Shown: positions 23,593 through 31,661 of the stretch, piece after piece
Layout: every line of letters begins with the position of its first letter
Position numbering within the stretch: position 1 is the first letter of the stretch
Assembly (NCBI RefSeq): GCF_022565775.1
Contig: NZ_JAIUMC010000021.1
Location: forward strand, 1-36,309
DNA: 36,309 nt
Source of the DNA: Natronospirillum sp.
GTDB lineage: Bacteria > Pseudomonadota > Gammaproteobacteria > Pseudomonadales > Natronospirillaceae
Direction: 5' to 3'
Notes under the pieces: generated by a model
The model's input: only the letters and a program-made list of their open reading frames with translations
What the model was told of the DNA's origin: nothing
Databases searched by the model: none
Program-made: the position numbers and the translations under genes

Positions 23593-24414
23593 ATGGGAAC
23601 AAATACAGTTGTGAAGTCACTGGTTGCAGCGTCAGCGTTTGCATTGGTGGCGGGCACTTCACAGGCTGCTGTGATCAGCTTTAGTGCTACTTACGGCAGT
23701 CACACGGACGGAGTTGCTCAGGCAGCCGAGGCGTCATTCCTCAGCTCTTTGCACAGCAGCTATATTACTGAAGATTTCAATGATCTTGCAGCCCTGGAAG
23801 CCGGAGCTTCCGGTGACTTGATTGGCGAAACCCTTGGTACTACCGACAAGACCCGGTGGCTGATGGCTGCCAGTTCATTCGACACCAAGGTCGGCACCTT
23901 CTCGATGACAGCGCCTGCTCCGAATCCCGGCAGCAACAACAACATCGAAGAAGACAAGTTGATGATTGAAGGGATGGCCAGCGACGGAGACGTTACCGGC
24001 GAGTATGGTCGATTTGTCAACTGGGATGGCGGCAATTGGCTGGACAGCAATGATGCCGACAAAATCACCTGGGATATCTCTACTGGCTCACCGTTCAACG
24101 CGCTTGGCTTCTACCTGTCTGATGCCAACGACCAGGGTGCACAGCTGAAGCTGAACTTTGCGGACGGTACCAGCACCGAATATCTGCAGATCATGCCTAA
24201 CCTTGCCGACAAAAACCTGGCCTACGTCTCACTGACGTCCAGCCAGACCATCACAAGCGCCAGCCTGGTGTTCAACAATGGCGTTGGCAACAACGATGGC
24301 TTTGGTATTGACCGGGTCACAGTGGGTCGCGTACCCGAGCCGGGTACCATGGCACTGCTCGCCCTCGGCATTGCCGGCCTGGGTGCTGCACGTCGCCGCC
24401 AGAAAGCTGCCTGA
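23593..24414 (+). CDS. PEP-CTERM exosortase substrate protein 2
   Basis: This 273-residue paralogue of the preceding protein has a signal peptide (SLVAASAFALVAGTSQAA) and the same sorting signal, VPEPGTMALLALGIAGLGAA plus an RRRQ tail. ATG at 23593 is chosen over 23545 because GGGGA lies 8 nt upstream and the longer frame would enter the riboswitch region. The last 80 coding bases are nearly identical to those of gene 1 while the middle has diverged. The function of the mature domain is unknown. Confidence 0.9.
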   Translation: MGTNTVVKSLVAASAFALVAGTSQAAVISFSATYGSHTDGVAQAAEASFLSSLHSSYITEDFNDLAALEAGASGDLIGETLGTTDKTRWLMAASSFDTKVGTFSMTAPAPNPGSNNNIEEDKLMIEGMASDGDVTGEYGRFVNWDGGNWLDSNDADKITWDISTGSPFNALGFYLSDANDQGAQLKLNFADGTSTEYLQIMPNLADKNLAYVSLTSSQTITSASLVFNNGVGNNDGFGIDRVTVGRVPEPGTMALLALGIAGLGAARRRQKAA

Positions 24415-24441
24415 CCTTCAGGTTAACAGCTGAAATAGAAA

Positions 24442-24467
24442 AGCCAGCCTTGTGCTGGCTTTTTTTG
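24442..24467 (+). terminator. Rho-independent terminator after PEP-CTERM gene 2
   Basis: Stem AGCCAGC / GCTGGCT with loop CTTGT is followed by a run of seven to eight Ts. Confidence 0.85.
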
Positions 24468-24472
24468 TGGCC

Positions 24473-24502
24473 AAAAAAACCGCGATCTAAGTCGCGGTTT
24501 TT
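24473..24502 (-). terminator. Terminator of PEP-CTERM gene 3 (bidirectional)
   Basis: An 8-bp stem AACCGCGA / TCGCGGTT is flanked by an A-run on the left and a T-run on the right, so it can terminate on both strands. On the minus strand it lies about 20 bp after the stop of the convergent PEP-CTERM gene. Confidence 0.8.
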
Positions 24503-24521
24503 CTCTAAACAGCGCCAACCA

Positions 24522-25199
24522 TCAGGCATTGCGGCGCCGGCGGGCCATTACCAATCCAGACAAGCCAGCACCCAGCAGTGCCAGCGTGCCTGGCTCCGGG
24601 ACGCTCGCTGCTGCCGTGGCCAACTCAAACGCAACGCCATCCTGACTGCTCAACTGCACATGGTCGAAACGGCCGTTGAAAGAGAAATAGCCATCTGTCT
24701 CGTAGTTGACGTTACCTCCAGCCTCAGCAACATCAGAGCCGCCGTCATCACCCGCAATGACCGACATGGCATCAGAGCCTGTGAACATGCCAACCAATGT
24801 TTCTCCGGTGTAGAACTCGATGATGTTGTAGCTGTCGATCGAGCCCCAATAGAGCTCAAACGCACCATTCGTATCGAACACATTGATCGGGTCGATCGCA
24901 CCCTCGGGATTATCTATGCTGCTGGTCACGTTGAAGGAGGTCACCGCCTCTTCGTTTCCAGTGTCCTCTCCCGGTGTCTTATAGAGGTTGTCCACTGACT
25001 CTGCCGGAGCCACCAGACCGCCACCATCAATGGTGTAACCGCCTGCGGCCAGGTCAACGCAGGTATCTGCGATACAGCTTTCCCCCAGATACTCTACGTT
25101 CAAGGGTATGGCCACGCCCTGTGCGTTCATGCCTACTGCCATGGTTGCAGTGGCAACCATGCCAGCCAGTGTGTTTTTCTTCAGTCTGCTTTTATCCAC
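24522..25199 (-). CDS. PEP-CTERM exosortase substrate protein 3
   Basis: The 225-residue exported protein has a signal peptide (LAGMVATATMAVGMNAQG) and a C-terminal sorting signal VPEPGTLALLGAGLSGLVMA with an RRRR tail. It is paralogous to the next minus-strand gene; both contain SCI-DTCVDLAAGGY and a YWGSID-YN segment. GTG at 25197-25199 (VDKSRLKKN) is chosen because it aligns with the ATG start of that paralogue (MEKNRLKRH); an in-frame ATG at 25226 with GGAGGT upstream is a possible alternative. The cysteine pair in CIADTC may form a disulfide. Function of the domain is unknown. Confidence 0.87.
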   Translation of the reverse strand: MDKSRLKKNTLAGMVATATMAVGMNAQGVAIPLNVEYLGESCIADTCVDLAAGGYTIDGGGLVAPAESVDNLYKTPGEDTGNEEAVTSFNVTSSIDNPEGAIDPINVFDTNGAFELYWGSIDSYNIIEFYTGETLVGMFTGSDAMSVIAGDDGGSDVAEAGGNVNYETDGYFSFNGRFDHVQLSSQDGVAFELATAAASVPEPGTLALLGAGLSGLVMARRRRNA

Positions 25200-25289
25200 A
25201 GTGCATTCTGCCTTTCTGTCGTCCATTTTTCGAACCACCTCCGGTCCGATGCGATATCGGGAACTCCAGGAGCTCCTCTCCCTGAACAG

Positions 25290-25305
25290 TGCAAGAAATG
25301 GTCCG
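25290..25305 (-). promoter_or_regulatory. Candidate sigma-54 (-24/-12) promoter of PEP-CTERM gene 3
   Basis: Read on the minus strand, CGGACCATTTCTTGCA has GG and GC 10 nt apart and a perfect TTGCA -12 element; the -24 half is weak. It lies about 90 nt before the start codon, with the expected start near 25279. Confidence 0.55.
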
Positions 25306-25461
25306 GTTGGCCAAGAAGCCCTCTATGACGGGATATTAAGAAAGACGACCGAATTGAAAGCGGCCCGAGTTCTAACAGACAAGCCACAAGGCGTTAAATA
25401 ACTCGACACCCACAGCGGAACGACATGCCAAAACGTCGTACCACGTTAATTTATCGCCAAT

Positions 25462-25490
25462 AAAAAGCCGCGACTGAGTCGCGGCTTTTT
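25462..25490 (-). terminator. Terminator of PEP-CTERM gene 4 (bidirectional)
   Basis: A 13-bp stem AAAAAGCCGCGAC / GTCGCGGCTTTTT with a TGA loop lies about 20 bp after the stop of gene 4. The A and T arms let it work on either strand. Confidence 0.9.
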
Positions 25491-25509
25491 ATTGCGTTGA
25501 AGCAGAGTG

Positions 25510-26262
25510 TCAGTTCTTGCGACGACGACGCGCCAGCACCAAGCCTGACAATCCAGCCCCGAAAAGGGCCAACGTACCCGGCTCGGGAACACTTGCAGTC
25601 CGCGTAGCCAGTTCAAACGCTACACCGTCGCTGCTCATCATCAGGCTGTCGAACGAGCCAGTGAATCGGAAGTAGCCATCTGTGGCATAGTTACCCTGAT
25701 TGTTGCTGCCGTACTGATAGCTCTCGCCGTAATACTCGGCTATAACTGCCATGGCATCACTGCCAGTGAACGTCCATGACCAGGGCTCGTAGTAACCGAA
25801 ACCCAGGCCTTCCTGGCTATCACTCAACAAAACAACCTGTTGCTCCGCAGAGTAGAAGGTGATTTCGTTGTAGGTATCGATGGAACCCCAGTAGAAGTCA
25901 AAATAACCAAACAGGTTGCCAACTTTGATATCTGTTGCAGAACCCTCAGGATCATTGGCCGGGCTGATCACATTGAAGGAGGTGACAGCATCAGCATTGC
26001 CTGTGTCCGACCCTGGGATAAGATAGGTGTGATGCTTGCTCTGAGCGGGGTCCACCAGGCCACCCCCTGTAATGTCATAGCCGCCTGCGGCCAGATCAAC
26101 ACAGGTGTCGGTAATGCAACTGTTACCCAGGTACTCGACGTTGAATTCAAACCCAAAGATCGGGTCCAGAATGATGTCGGCCTGAGCATTCATGCCAACG
26201 ACCAGGGTCGCAGAAGCAACCAGGCCGGCCAATGAATGTCTCTTCAGTCTGTTCTTTTCCAT
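25510..26262 (-). CDS. PEP-CTERM exosortase substrate protein 4
   Basis: The 250-residue exported protein has a signal peptide (LAGLVASATLVVGMNAQA) and ends with VPEPGTLALFGAGLSGLVLA and an RRRR tail. It is a paralogue of gene 3, with a longer Tyr-rich middle part (YGESYQYGSNNQGNYATDG). ATG at 26260-26262 (MEKNRLKRH) is chosen; the frame is open 45 codons further, but that part would cover the leader and promoter. The CITDTC cysteine pair is shared with gene 3. The role of the domain is unknown. Confidence 0.88.
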   Translation of the reverse strand: MEKNRLKRHSLAGLVASATLVVGMNAQADIILDPIFGFEFNVEYLGNSCITDTCVDLAAGGYDITGGGLVDPAQSKHHTYLIPGSDTGNADAVTSFNVISPANDPEGSATDIKVGNLFGYFDFYWGSIDTYNEITFYSAEQQVVLLSDSQEGLGFGYYEPWSWTFTGSDAMAVIAEYYGESYQYGSNNQGNYATDGYFRFTGSFDSLMMSSDGVAFELATRTASVPEPGTLALFGAGLSGLVLARRRRKN

Positions 26263-26355
26263 AGTGCGATTTGCTCTTCTGTTCCATTGACTCCGGAAAA
26301 CTTCCGGCCCACTGCGTCGCCAGACTGACAACGCTCTGTAAATCGGTAAGTACTC

Positions 26356-26371
26356 AGCAAAAAGCGTCCCC
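26356..26371 (-). promoter_or_regulatory. Candidate sigma-54 (-24/-12) promoter of PEP-CTERM gene 4
   Basis: Read on the minus strand, GGGGACGCTTTTTGCT matches the RpoN consensus at the GG, ACG, TT and GC positions with 10-nt spacing. The expected start is near 26345, giving a leader of about 80 nt. Confidence 0.65.
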
Positions 26372-26499
26372 GGCTTCTCTAACCCCTTTAAATACAAGCC
26401 AATTCAAGGCATTCATGTGATTTGAGCGGCGGTTAGATCACCCATTTGTCAGCAGGTGTAAATTAGCCCGACACATTGAGAGCGCTATGCCGGAATCAC

Positions 26500-26529
26500 T
26501 TAACACACAGGGCGCAAATGCTTTATCAT
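26500..26529 (+). promoter_or_regulatory. Candidate sigma-70 promoter of the tviB-exosortase operon
   Basis: TTAACA (26500-26505) and TATCAT (26524-26529) each match five of six consensus bases and are 18 bp apart. The start would lie near 26536, about 34 nt before the tviB ATG. Confidence 0.5.
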
Positions 26530-26569
26530 CTGTCGAGTCTCTATTCACGGAAGTCTACAGGGAAGCAGT

Positions 26570-27859
26570 ATGGACGCGACCAGATCTGGTCCTACCCCGG
26601 ATACCATTGCCATTATCGGCCTCGGCTATGTTGGCCTGCCGCTGGCGGTTGAATTCGGGCGTTTCTATAACACCATCGGTTTTGACATCAGCGACATCCG
26701 AATAGCAGAGTTGCAGGCACATCGGGACCACACCCTCGAAGTCACACCAGAAGAGCTGGCAGCTTCGAAGAACCTGAGTTTTACGGCTCAGGCCAGAGAC
26801 CTGGCATCCGCCAATATCTACATTGTTACGGTACCCACCCCGATTGATGAACATCGCCAGCCCGACCTGACGCCGCTGCGCAAGGCCTCAGAGACCATCG
26901 GCAAGGTGCTCAGTGCCGGTGATATCGTCATCTATGAGTCCACGGTTTACCCCGGTGCCACGGAAGAAGTGTGTGTGCCCATTCTGGAACAGCACTCCGG
27001 CCTGACGTTCAATCAGGACTTCTATGCCGGCTACAGCCCGGAACGCATCAACCCGGGCGACAAGGAGCACAGAATAACAACCATCAAGAAGGTGACCTCC
27101 GGCTCGACACCCGAGATCGCGGATCGCATTGATGCTCTCTATGCCTCGATTATCACCGCAGGCACGCACAAGGCCCCCAGTATCCGTGTAGCAGAGGCTG
27201 CCAAGGTCATCGAGAACACTCAGCGCGATGTCAATATCGCACTGATCAATGAACTGGCGCTGATCTTCAATCGAATGGACTTGGATACGGAAGCCGTACT
27301 GGAAGCCGCAGGCACAAAGTGGAACTTCCTGCCCTTCCGGCCTGGCCTGGTTGGCGGGCATTGTATCGGCGTGGACCCCTATTACCTGACGCACAAGGCG
27401 CAGCAGATTGGCTATCACCCGGAAATGATCCTGGCTGGCCGGCGCATCAACGACAACATGGGCATTTATGCCGCGCAGCAACTGGTCAAGACCATGATTC
27501 GCCGGGAGACCCGGATTGCAGGTTCCCGGGTACTGGTGCTGGGGCTGACCTTCAAGGAGAACTGCCCGGACCTGCGCAACACCCGCGTTGTGGACCTGAT
27601 CGCAGAGCTGCAGAGTTTTGATATCGAGGTGGACATTCATGATCCATGGGTAGATCATGAAGAAGCACGTAAAGAGTATGGGCTGAGGCTGACAGACAAG
27701 CCTGAAGACGGCACCTACGATGGCGTGATTATCGCTGTCGGTCATCATCAATTCAGGGCAATGGGTGCCGACACTCTGCGCAGTTTTGGCAAATCCGGCA
27801 GTGTACTCTTTGATCTGAAATATATTCTACCCGCCGAACAGACGGATCTGCGGCTCTGA
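26570..27859 (+). CDS. tviB: UDP-sugar C6-dehydrogenase, TviB/WbpA-like
   Basis: The 429-residue enzyme oxidises the C6 alcohol of a UDP-N-acetylhexosamine to the uronic acid, using NAD+, to supply a polysaccharide precursor. It has an N-terminal Rossmann motif ([12 protein letters not shown]), a central domain and the active-site cysteine Cys265 in [12 protein letters not shown]. The segment [16 protein letters not shown] and the [20 protein letters not shown]-terminal domain start place it with TviB rather than with UDP-glucose dehydrogenases. AGGGA lies 6 nt before the ATG. The exact substrate (UDP-GlcNAc or UDP-GalNAc) cannot be told. Confidence 0.9.
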   Translation: MDATRSGPTPDTIAIIGLGYVGLPLAVEFGRFYNTIGFDISDIRIAELQAHRDHTLEVTPEELAASKNLSFTAQARDLASANIYIVTVPTPIDEHRQPDLTPLRKASETIGKVLSAGDIVIYESTVYPGATEEVCVPILEQHSGLTFNQDFYAGYSPERINPGDKEHRITTIKKVTSGSTPEIADRIDALYASIITAGTHKAPSIRVAEAAKVIENTQRDVNIALINELALIFNRMDLDTEAVLEAAGTKWNFLPFRPGLVGGHCIGVDPYYLTHKAQQIGYHPEMILAGRRINDNMGIYAAQQLVKTMIRRETRIAGSRVLVLGLTFKENCPDLRNTRVVDLIAELQSFDIEVDIHDPWVDHEEARKEYGLRLTDKPEDGTYDGVIIAVGHHQFRAMGADTLRSFGKSGSVLFDLKYILPAEQTDLRL

Positions 27860-27896
27860 GTGACAGAGCCGGCAAAAGGCAAATGGAGTTGAAGGT

Positions 27897-28757
27897 ATGT
27901 CAATCGTCTCAGGCAAAACATCATTGAATGGCCTGGGCAAAGTCAGCCCTGTAGCAGCGGGTAAAACCGGGCTGCTGGCTCTGATCATCACCCTGCCCTT
28001 TCTCGATACCTGGACAGTGCTCGCCCGCCAGTGGCTGGTCATGGATCATGAACTGGCCCACGGCAGTGTTATCGCGCTGGCCACTCTCTGGTTTATCTAC
28101 CGACTCGGCGCCCAAACAGAGCGCCAGGCGGTTTTATCATCCAACCTGTGGCTAGGCTCTTTTCTGGTTGTTGGTTTTACTGTCTTGGCGACACTCAGTC
28201 AGCGGGTCGGACTGGATGTCATTGCGCAGATCTCACTGGTTGCCCTGCTCTATGGCCTGGTGCTCATCTTTTTCCCACAGGCCCACTGGATCGAGGCGGG
28301 CAAGGTAGTGGGCCTGTTGGTGTTTGCCTTGCAAGCCTGGGCCTACGGCAACGATATACTGCTGCTCCTGGCGAGCGCCGTGGTTGGCGAAGCCGTGAGC
28401 TGGCTCTCGATACCGACGCTGATTGATGGCAACAGCATTACCATACCCTATGGCATCATGCTGATTGCCGATGGCTGCTCCGGGTTGCGCTACTTCGTTA
28501 TTTCACTCGCTCTGGCCTGGATGCTGGCGATACTGAACCGCTACACACTAGCCATGACGGCATTGGCGCTGCTGGCCGCGGCGGTACTGGCTCTGATCGC
28601 CAACTGGATTCGCATTTATGCACTGATCCTTGTCGGTTATTTCAGTGAAATGCAAAGCAGCCTGGTCTACGAGCATGAAACCTTTGGTTGGGTCTTGTTT
28701 GCTGCCATGATACTGCCCGCCATCTACTTCGCACCTCAGCCCCGGAGGGCAGAATGA
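27897..28757 (+). CDS. Exosortase (EpsH-type transpeptidase/protease)
   Basis: Exosortases are membrane cysteine proteases or transpeptidases that process PEP-CTERM proteins. The 286-residue protein has about eight hydrophobic segments and the family triad: Cys194 in IADGCSGLRYF, Arg239 in NWIRIYALI and His260 in YEHETFGWVLF. GGAG lies 8 nt before the ATG. Exosortase A is often a longer protein with a fused EpsI domain; here that part is a separate gene overlapping the stop (ATGA). It is the likely processing enzyme for the four PEP-CTERM proteins nearby. The exact exosortase class is not assigned. Confidence 0.9.
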   Translation: MSIVSGKTSLNGLGKVSPVAAGKTGLLALIITLPFLDTWTVLARQWLVMDHELAHGSVIALATLWFIYRLGAQTERQAVLSSNLWLGSFLVVGFTVLATLSQRVGLDVIAQISLVALLYGLVLIFFPQAHWIEAGKVVGLLVFALQAWAYGNDILLLLASAVVGEAVSWLSIPTLIDGNSITIPYGIMLIADGCSGLRYFVISLALAWMLAILNRYTLAMTALALLAAAVLALIANWIRIYALILVGYFSEMQSSLVYEHETFGWVLFAAMILPAIYFAPQPRRAE

Positions 28758-29389
28758 GCTTTCAGCCCGCCCGCAAGCCCTTTTTGACCTATCGCTCATT
28801 ATGGATTATCGCTGGCCTGTTTGTCCTGACCACACCAGCGCTGGCCGGATGGCTGCTGGATCGAGCTGATCAGCAATACCAGGCCAGCAGCGGCTACAGC
28901 ACACCTGGAACGGCTTTACCGGCCGCCCCGCCCGGGCTGGCGTTGCAACTGCCTCATACGAGCATGAACCAGACCCATTATCGCCACAGCAGTGGCGCCG
29001 TGGTCAGCATCTACAGCAACCAGTTGAGCGAAGACCAGCGCTCTCTGGTGCCCTACATTCCCAGGTTGTTCGACAATGAACGCTATACTCAAACGGCAGG
29101 TGTTTCCGCGGAGATTGGGGAGTCCAACTTTCAGAGTGTCAGTCTTCGGCAGCGATCTACTGGACAGCACAGCACAGCGCTGTATCAGTTTCGACTGGGG
29201 CCAATCACCACCGGCTCCTATACCCGCGCCAAGCTGTATCAGCTTCCGGCCTCGTTTACCGGCACACGGCATTTTGAGTTGATGATCTGGCAGATGCCCT
29301 GTGCCGCTGCTGGCTGCGAATCTGAACAGGACAGGCTCACAGAGTCAGTTGAAACCTTCTTGGCCCAAGGCCGGAGCCCCGAGTCATGA
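28754..29389 (+). CDS. EpsI-like exosortase-associated protein
   Basis: The 211-residue protein has one N-terminal membrane segment (LWIIAGLFVLTTPALAGWLL) and a periplasmic domain resembling the EpsI family that accompanies exosortases. The family link rests mainly on position, size and topology, plus an extended beta-rich region ending in a CAAAGC pair. ATG at 28754 is chosen because it overlaps the exosortase stop and has GGAGGG upstream; the frame extends further but without support. It probably assists the exosortase or exopolysaccharide assembly. Confidence 0.72.
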   Translation: MSFQPARKPFLTYRSLWIIAGLFVLTTPALAGWLLDRADQQYQASSGYSTPGTALPAAPPGLALQLPHTSMNQTHYRHSSGAVVSIYSNQLSEDQRSLVPYIPRLFDNERYTQTAGVSAEIGESNFQSVSLRQRSTGQHSTALYQFRLGPITTGSYTRAKLYQLPASFTGTRHFELMIWQMPCAAAGCESEQDRLTESVETFLAQGRSPES

Positions 29390-30528
29390 TAGTACTGTCC
29401 TTCGTTTTCTGGGCCTCTGCATTCTGGGTAGTCTACGTCTACTTGCTGTACCCATTACTGGTCTCACTGCTGCCAGGGAAACCATTGAAATCGGACAAAT
29501 CACATGAGCCCAATGTGACGGTCATCATTCCGGCCTATAACGAGGCCACTGTGATTGAAGCCACCATCCGCAACAAGCTGGACCAGACTTATCCAGCGGA
29601 AAAAATGGAAATACTCATCGTCTCTGATGAATCAACCGATGGCACCGATGACATCGTAGAAGCGCTGGCGGCAGAAGACAGCCGGGTGAAACTTTTGCGC
29701 CAGTCTCCTCGCCAGGGCAAGACAGCCGGCGTCAACCGTGCAGTAAAGCAGGCCAAAGGGGACATACTGATCTTTTCCGATGCCAATAGTCTGTTCGCGC
29801 CGGACGCCATCACGCACTTGACCGCCTCATTCAGTGACCCGGCGGTCGGCTACGTTACCGGCAAGATGGTCTATGTGAACCAGGATGGCTCCATGGTCGG
29901 CGACGGCTGCAGTGCCTACATGAAATACGAGAATTTTCTACGCAGCAAAGAGACGCGCGTCGGGTCTGTCGTGGGAGTAGACGGCGGCATAGACGCCATG
30001 TGCAAATCGCTGTACCAGCCACTGAGAGCCGACCAACTACCCGACTTCGTGCAACCCCTGAAAGTTGTCGAACAGGGCTACCGTGTGGTGTATCAGGAAG
30101 AAGCACTGTTGAAAGAAGACTCACTCAACACGGCTGCTGACGAACAGAAGATGCGAGTACGTGTCAGCCTGAGAGCGCTTTGGGCGCTGTGGGACATGAA
30201 ACACCTTCTGAACCCGCTGCGCTACCCGTTGTTTAGCTGGCAGCTATGGAGCCACAAGGTGTTTCGCTATTTGGCCTTCCTCCCTTTGATGGCGGCTCTT
30301 CCGACCAATTTAGTACTTGTAGGGGTGCATCCGTTCTATGTGCTCACTTTGCTCATTCAGGCCTGTTTTTACCTGTTAGCATTATTCTCCCCTCGATTTG
30401 GGGATAGGCTTGCTGGGGTGGCTCGTCTTCCCTACTACTTCTGTCTAATCAACCTGGCCTCTGCACATGCCAGCCTCTTGTTTGTCAGAAAGAAAAAGAT
30501 AGTGACCTGGACTCCGCGGACAAACTGA
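29386..30528 (+). CDS. Glycosyltransferase family 2, membrane-associated
   Basis: The 380-residue enzyme has one N-terminal membrane helix, a GT-A fold with VTVIIPAYNEATVIEATI, the nucleotide-binding SDESTDGT and the DXD-like FSDANS, and a predicted acceptor-site region KVVEQGYRVVYQEEALLKED. At least two C-terminal membrane helices follow. It resembles processive synthases of exopolysaccharide such as the N-acetylglucosamine-type enzymes; the sugar is not known. It overlaps the EpsI gene by 4 bp. This is the last gene with the GC-rich composition of the genome; the following gene is strongly AT-rich. Confidence 0.88.
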   Translation: MIVLSFVFWASAFWVVYVYLLYPLLVSLLPGKPLKSDKSHEPNVTVIIPAYNEATVIEATIRNKLDQTYPAEKMEILIVSDESTDGTDDIVEALAAEDSRVKLLRQSPRQGKTAGVNRAVKQAKGDILIFSDANSLFAPDAITHLTASFSDPAVGYVTGKMVYVNQDGSMVGDGCSAYMKYENFLRSKETRVGSVVGVDGGIDAMCKSLYQPLRADQLPDFVQPLKVVEQGYRVVYQEEALLKEDSLNTAADEQKMRVRVSLRALWALWDMKHLLNPLRYPLFSWQLWSHKVFRYLAFLPLMAALPTNLVLVGVHPFYVLTLLIQACFYLLALFSPRFGDRLAGVARLPYYFCLINLASAHASLLFVRKKKIVTWTPRTN

Positions 30529-31661
30529 TGAAGATTTTGCATTTGATTGACTCCGGGGGGTTGTATGGTGCAGAAAGGATGCTTATAAGCTTAGCCTTAC
30601 AACAACAAAAACAGGGATGCAACCCAGTTATACTTAGCATCGGCAAACCAGCCATTGTGACTAAACCTCTGGAAGAGGAAGCGATAGCGCAAGGACTCCA
30701 GCTTAAAGCTTGGCGGATGAAACCCGGACTCAATATAAGAGAAATAAATAAAATAGTAAAATGGGCGCAATTAGAAAATTTCGACGTACTACATAGCCAT
30801 GGTTACAAATTCAACATATTGCTAGGGCTATTACCTAAATTAAAAAGAAAACTACCGACAGTTGCGACACTCCATGGGTACGTAAAGTCTCAATTATTCA
30901 GTAAAATGTGGCTTAATGAAAAGCTAGATCGCATTATGATAAATAGGCTCGAACATATAGTACTAGTAAGCAGTTACATGCTAGATGACTTACCTGAATC
31001 ATATAAACATAAGGAAAATCTAACAGTAATAAATAATGGTGTAGACATAGAAAGCATAAAAGAAAAGTCGAACCTTCCCGCTGACAGCGATATATGTAGT
31101 TTCTCAAGAAAATTTGAAAATGTAGTTCTTGGTGTCGGTAGACTATCTCCAGAGAAAGGATTTAGTAAACTTATAACTGCTTTCGAAAAGGTACTGAAAA
31201 AAAAACCCAGCACCGGGTTAATAATAGTTGGGCAAGGTAAGTGCGAAAACGACTTGCATAAATTATGTGAAAATTTGCAAATCACAAACAACGTCTATAT
31301 GCCAGGATATTGCCAAAACGTACCGGCTTTAATGAAAAAATCAACAGTCTTAGTTATGCCCTCAAAGACTGAGGGCTTGCCTATTGCCGCATTGGAAGCA
31401 ATGGCATTATGCGTCCCTATTATATCAACCCAAGTAGGCGAACTACCTAAACTTCTTGACCATGGAAGAGCTGGGATATTAATTAATTCTAATCATGAAG
31501 CGTTTGAAAATGTGCTGTCACTTGAAATAATAAAGCTTCTTGAAGACGATAGTCTAAAAAATACTATTAGGCGACGACAAAAAGAGATTATATCAAATAA
31601 ATATTCGATAGAAATCATGGCATGCCAGTACCTAAAACTCTATATGAGACTAAAGAAATGA
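30528..31661 (+). CDS. Glycosyltransferase family 4
   Basis: The 377-residue GT-B enzyme has the N-terminal motif IDSGGLYGAERMLISLA, a C-terminal domain with GVGRLSPEKGFSKLI and the sugar-nucleotide site MPSKTEGLPIAALEAMA. It transfers a hexose to a lipid-linked or growing oligosaccharide; donor and acceptor are unknown. The ATG overlaps the TGA of the GC-rich GT2 gene by one base, yet base composition changes abruptly to AT-rich here. This indicates acquisition and in-frame joining at a gene border. Confidence 0.88.
   Translation: MKILHLIDSGGLYGAERMLISLALQQQKQGCNPVILSIGKPAIVTKPLEEEAIAQGLQLKAWRMKPGLNIREINKIVKWAQLENFDVLHSHGYKFNILLGLLPKLKRKLPTVATLHGYVKSQLFSKMWLNEKLDRIMINRLEHIVLVSSYMLDDLPESYKHKENLTVINNGVDIESIKEKSNLPADSDICSFSRKFENVVLGVGRLSPEKGFSKLITAFEKVLKKKPSTGLIIVGQGKCENDLHKLCENLQITNNVYMPGYCQNVPALMKKSTVLVMPSKTEGLPIAALEAMALCVPIISTQVGELPKLLDHGRAGILINSNHEAFENVLSLEIIKLLEDDSLKNTIRRRQKEIISNKYSIEIMACQYLKLYMRLKK

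Larger units (their letters stand above)
25200..25509. other. Intergenic region between PEP-CTERM genes 3 and 4
   Basis: The 310 bp contain the leader and candidate sigma-54 promoter of gene 3 (minus strand) and the terminator of gene 4. The leader just before the start codon resembles that of gene 4 (AGAA, then GCA, then GCACT immediately before the start). No c-di-GMP aptamer sequence is present here. Confidence 0.6.
26263..26569. other. Divergent regulatory region between PEP-CTERM gene 4 and tviB
   Basis: The 307 bp hold the leader of gene 4, including a CCGGAA-GTT-TTCCGG hairpin at about 26291-26306, its candidate sigma-54 promoter, and a candidate sigma-70 promoter for tviB. No coding frame is convincing. 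Confidence 0.6.

Noticed and set aside
22533-26262. VPEPG motif as a Gram-positive type sortase signal
   Set aside because: The motif is followed by a hydrophobic segment and an Arg tail in a Gram-negative context with an exosortase and PrsK/R/T, so it is the PEP-CTERM signal.
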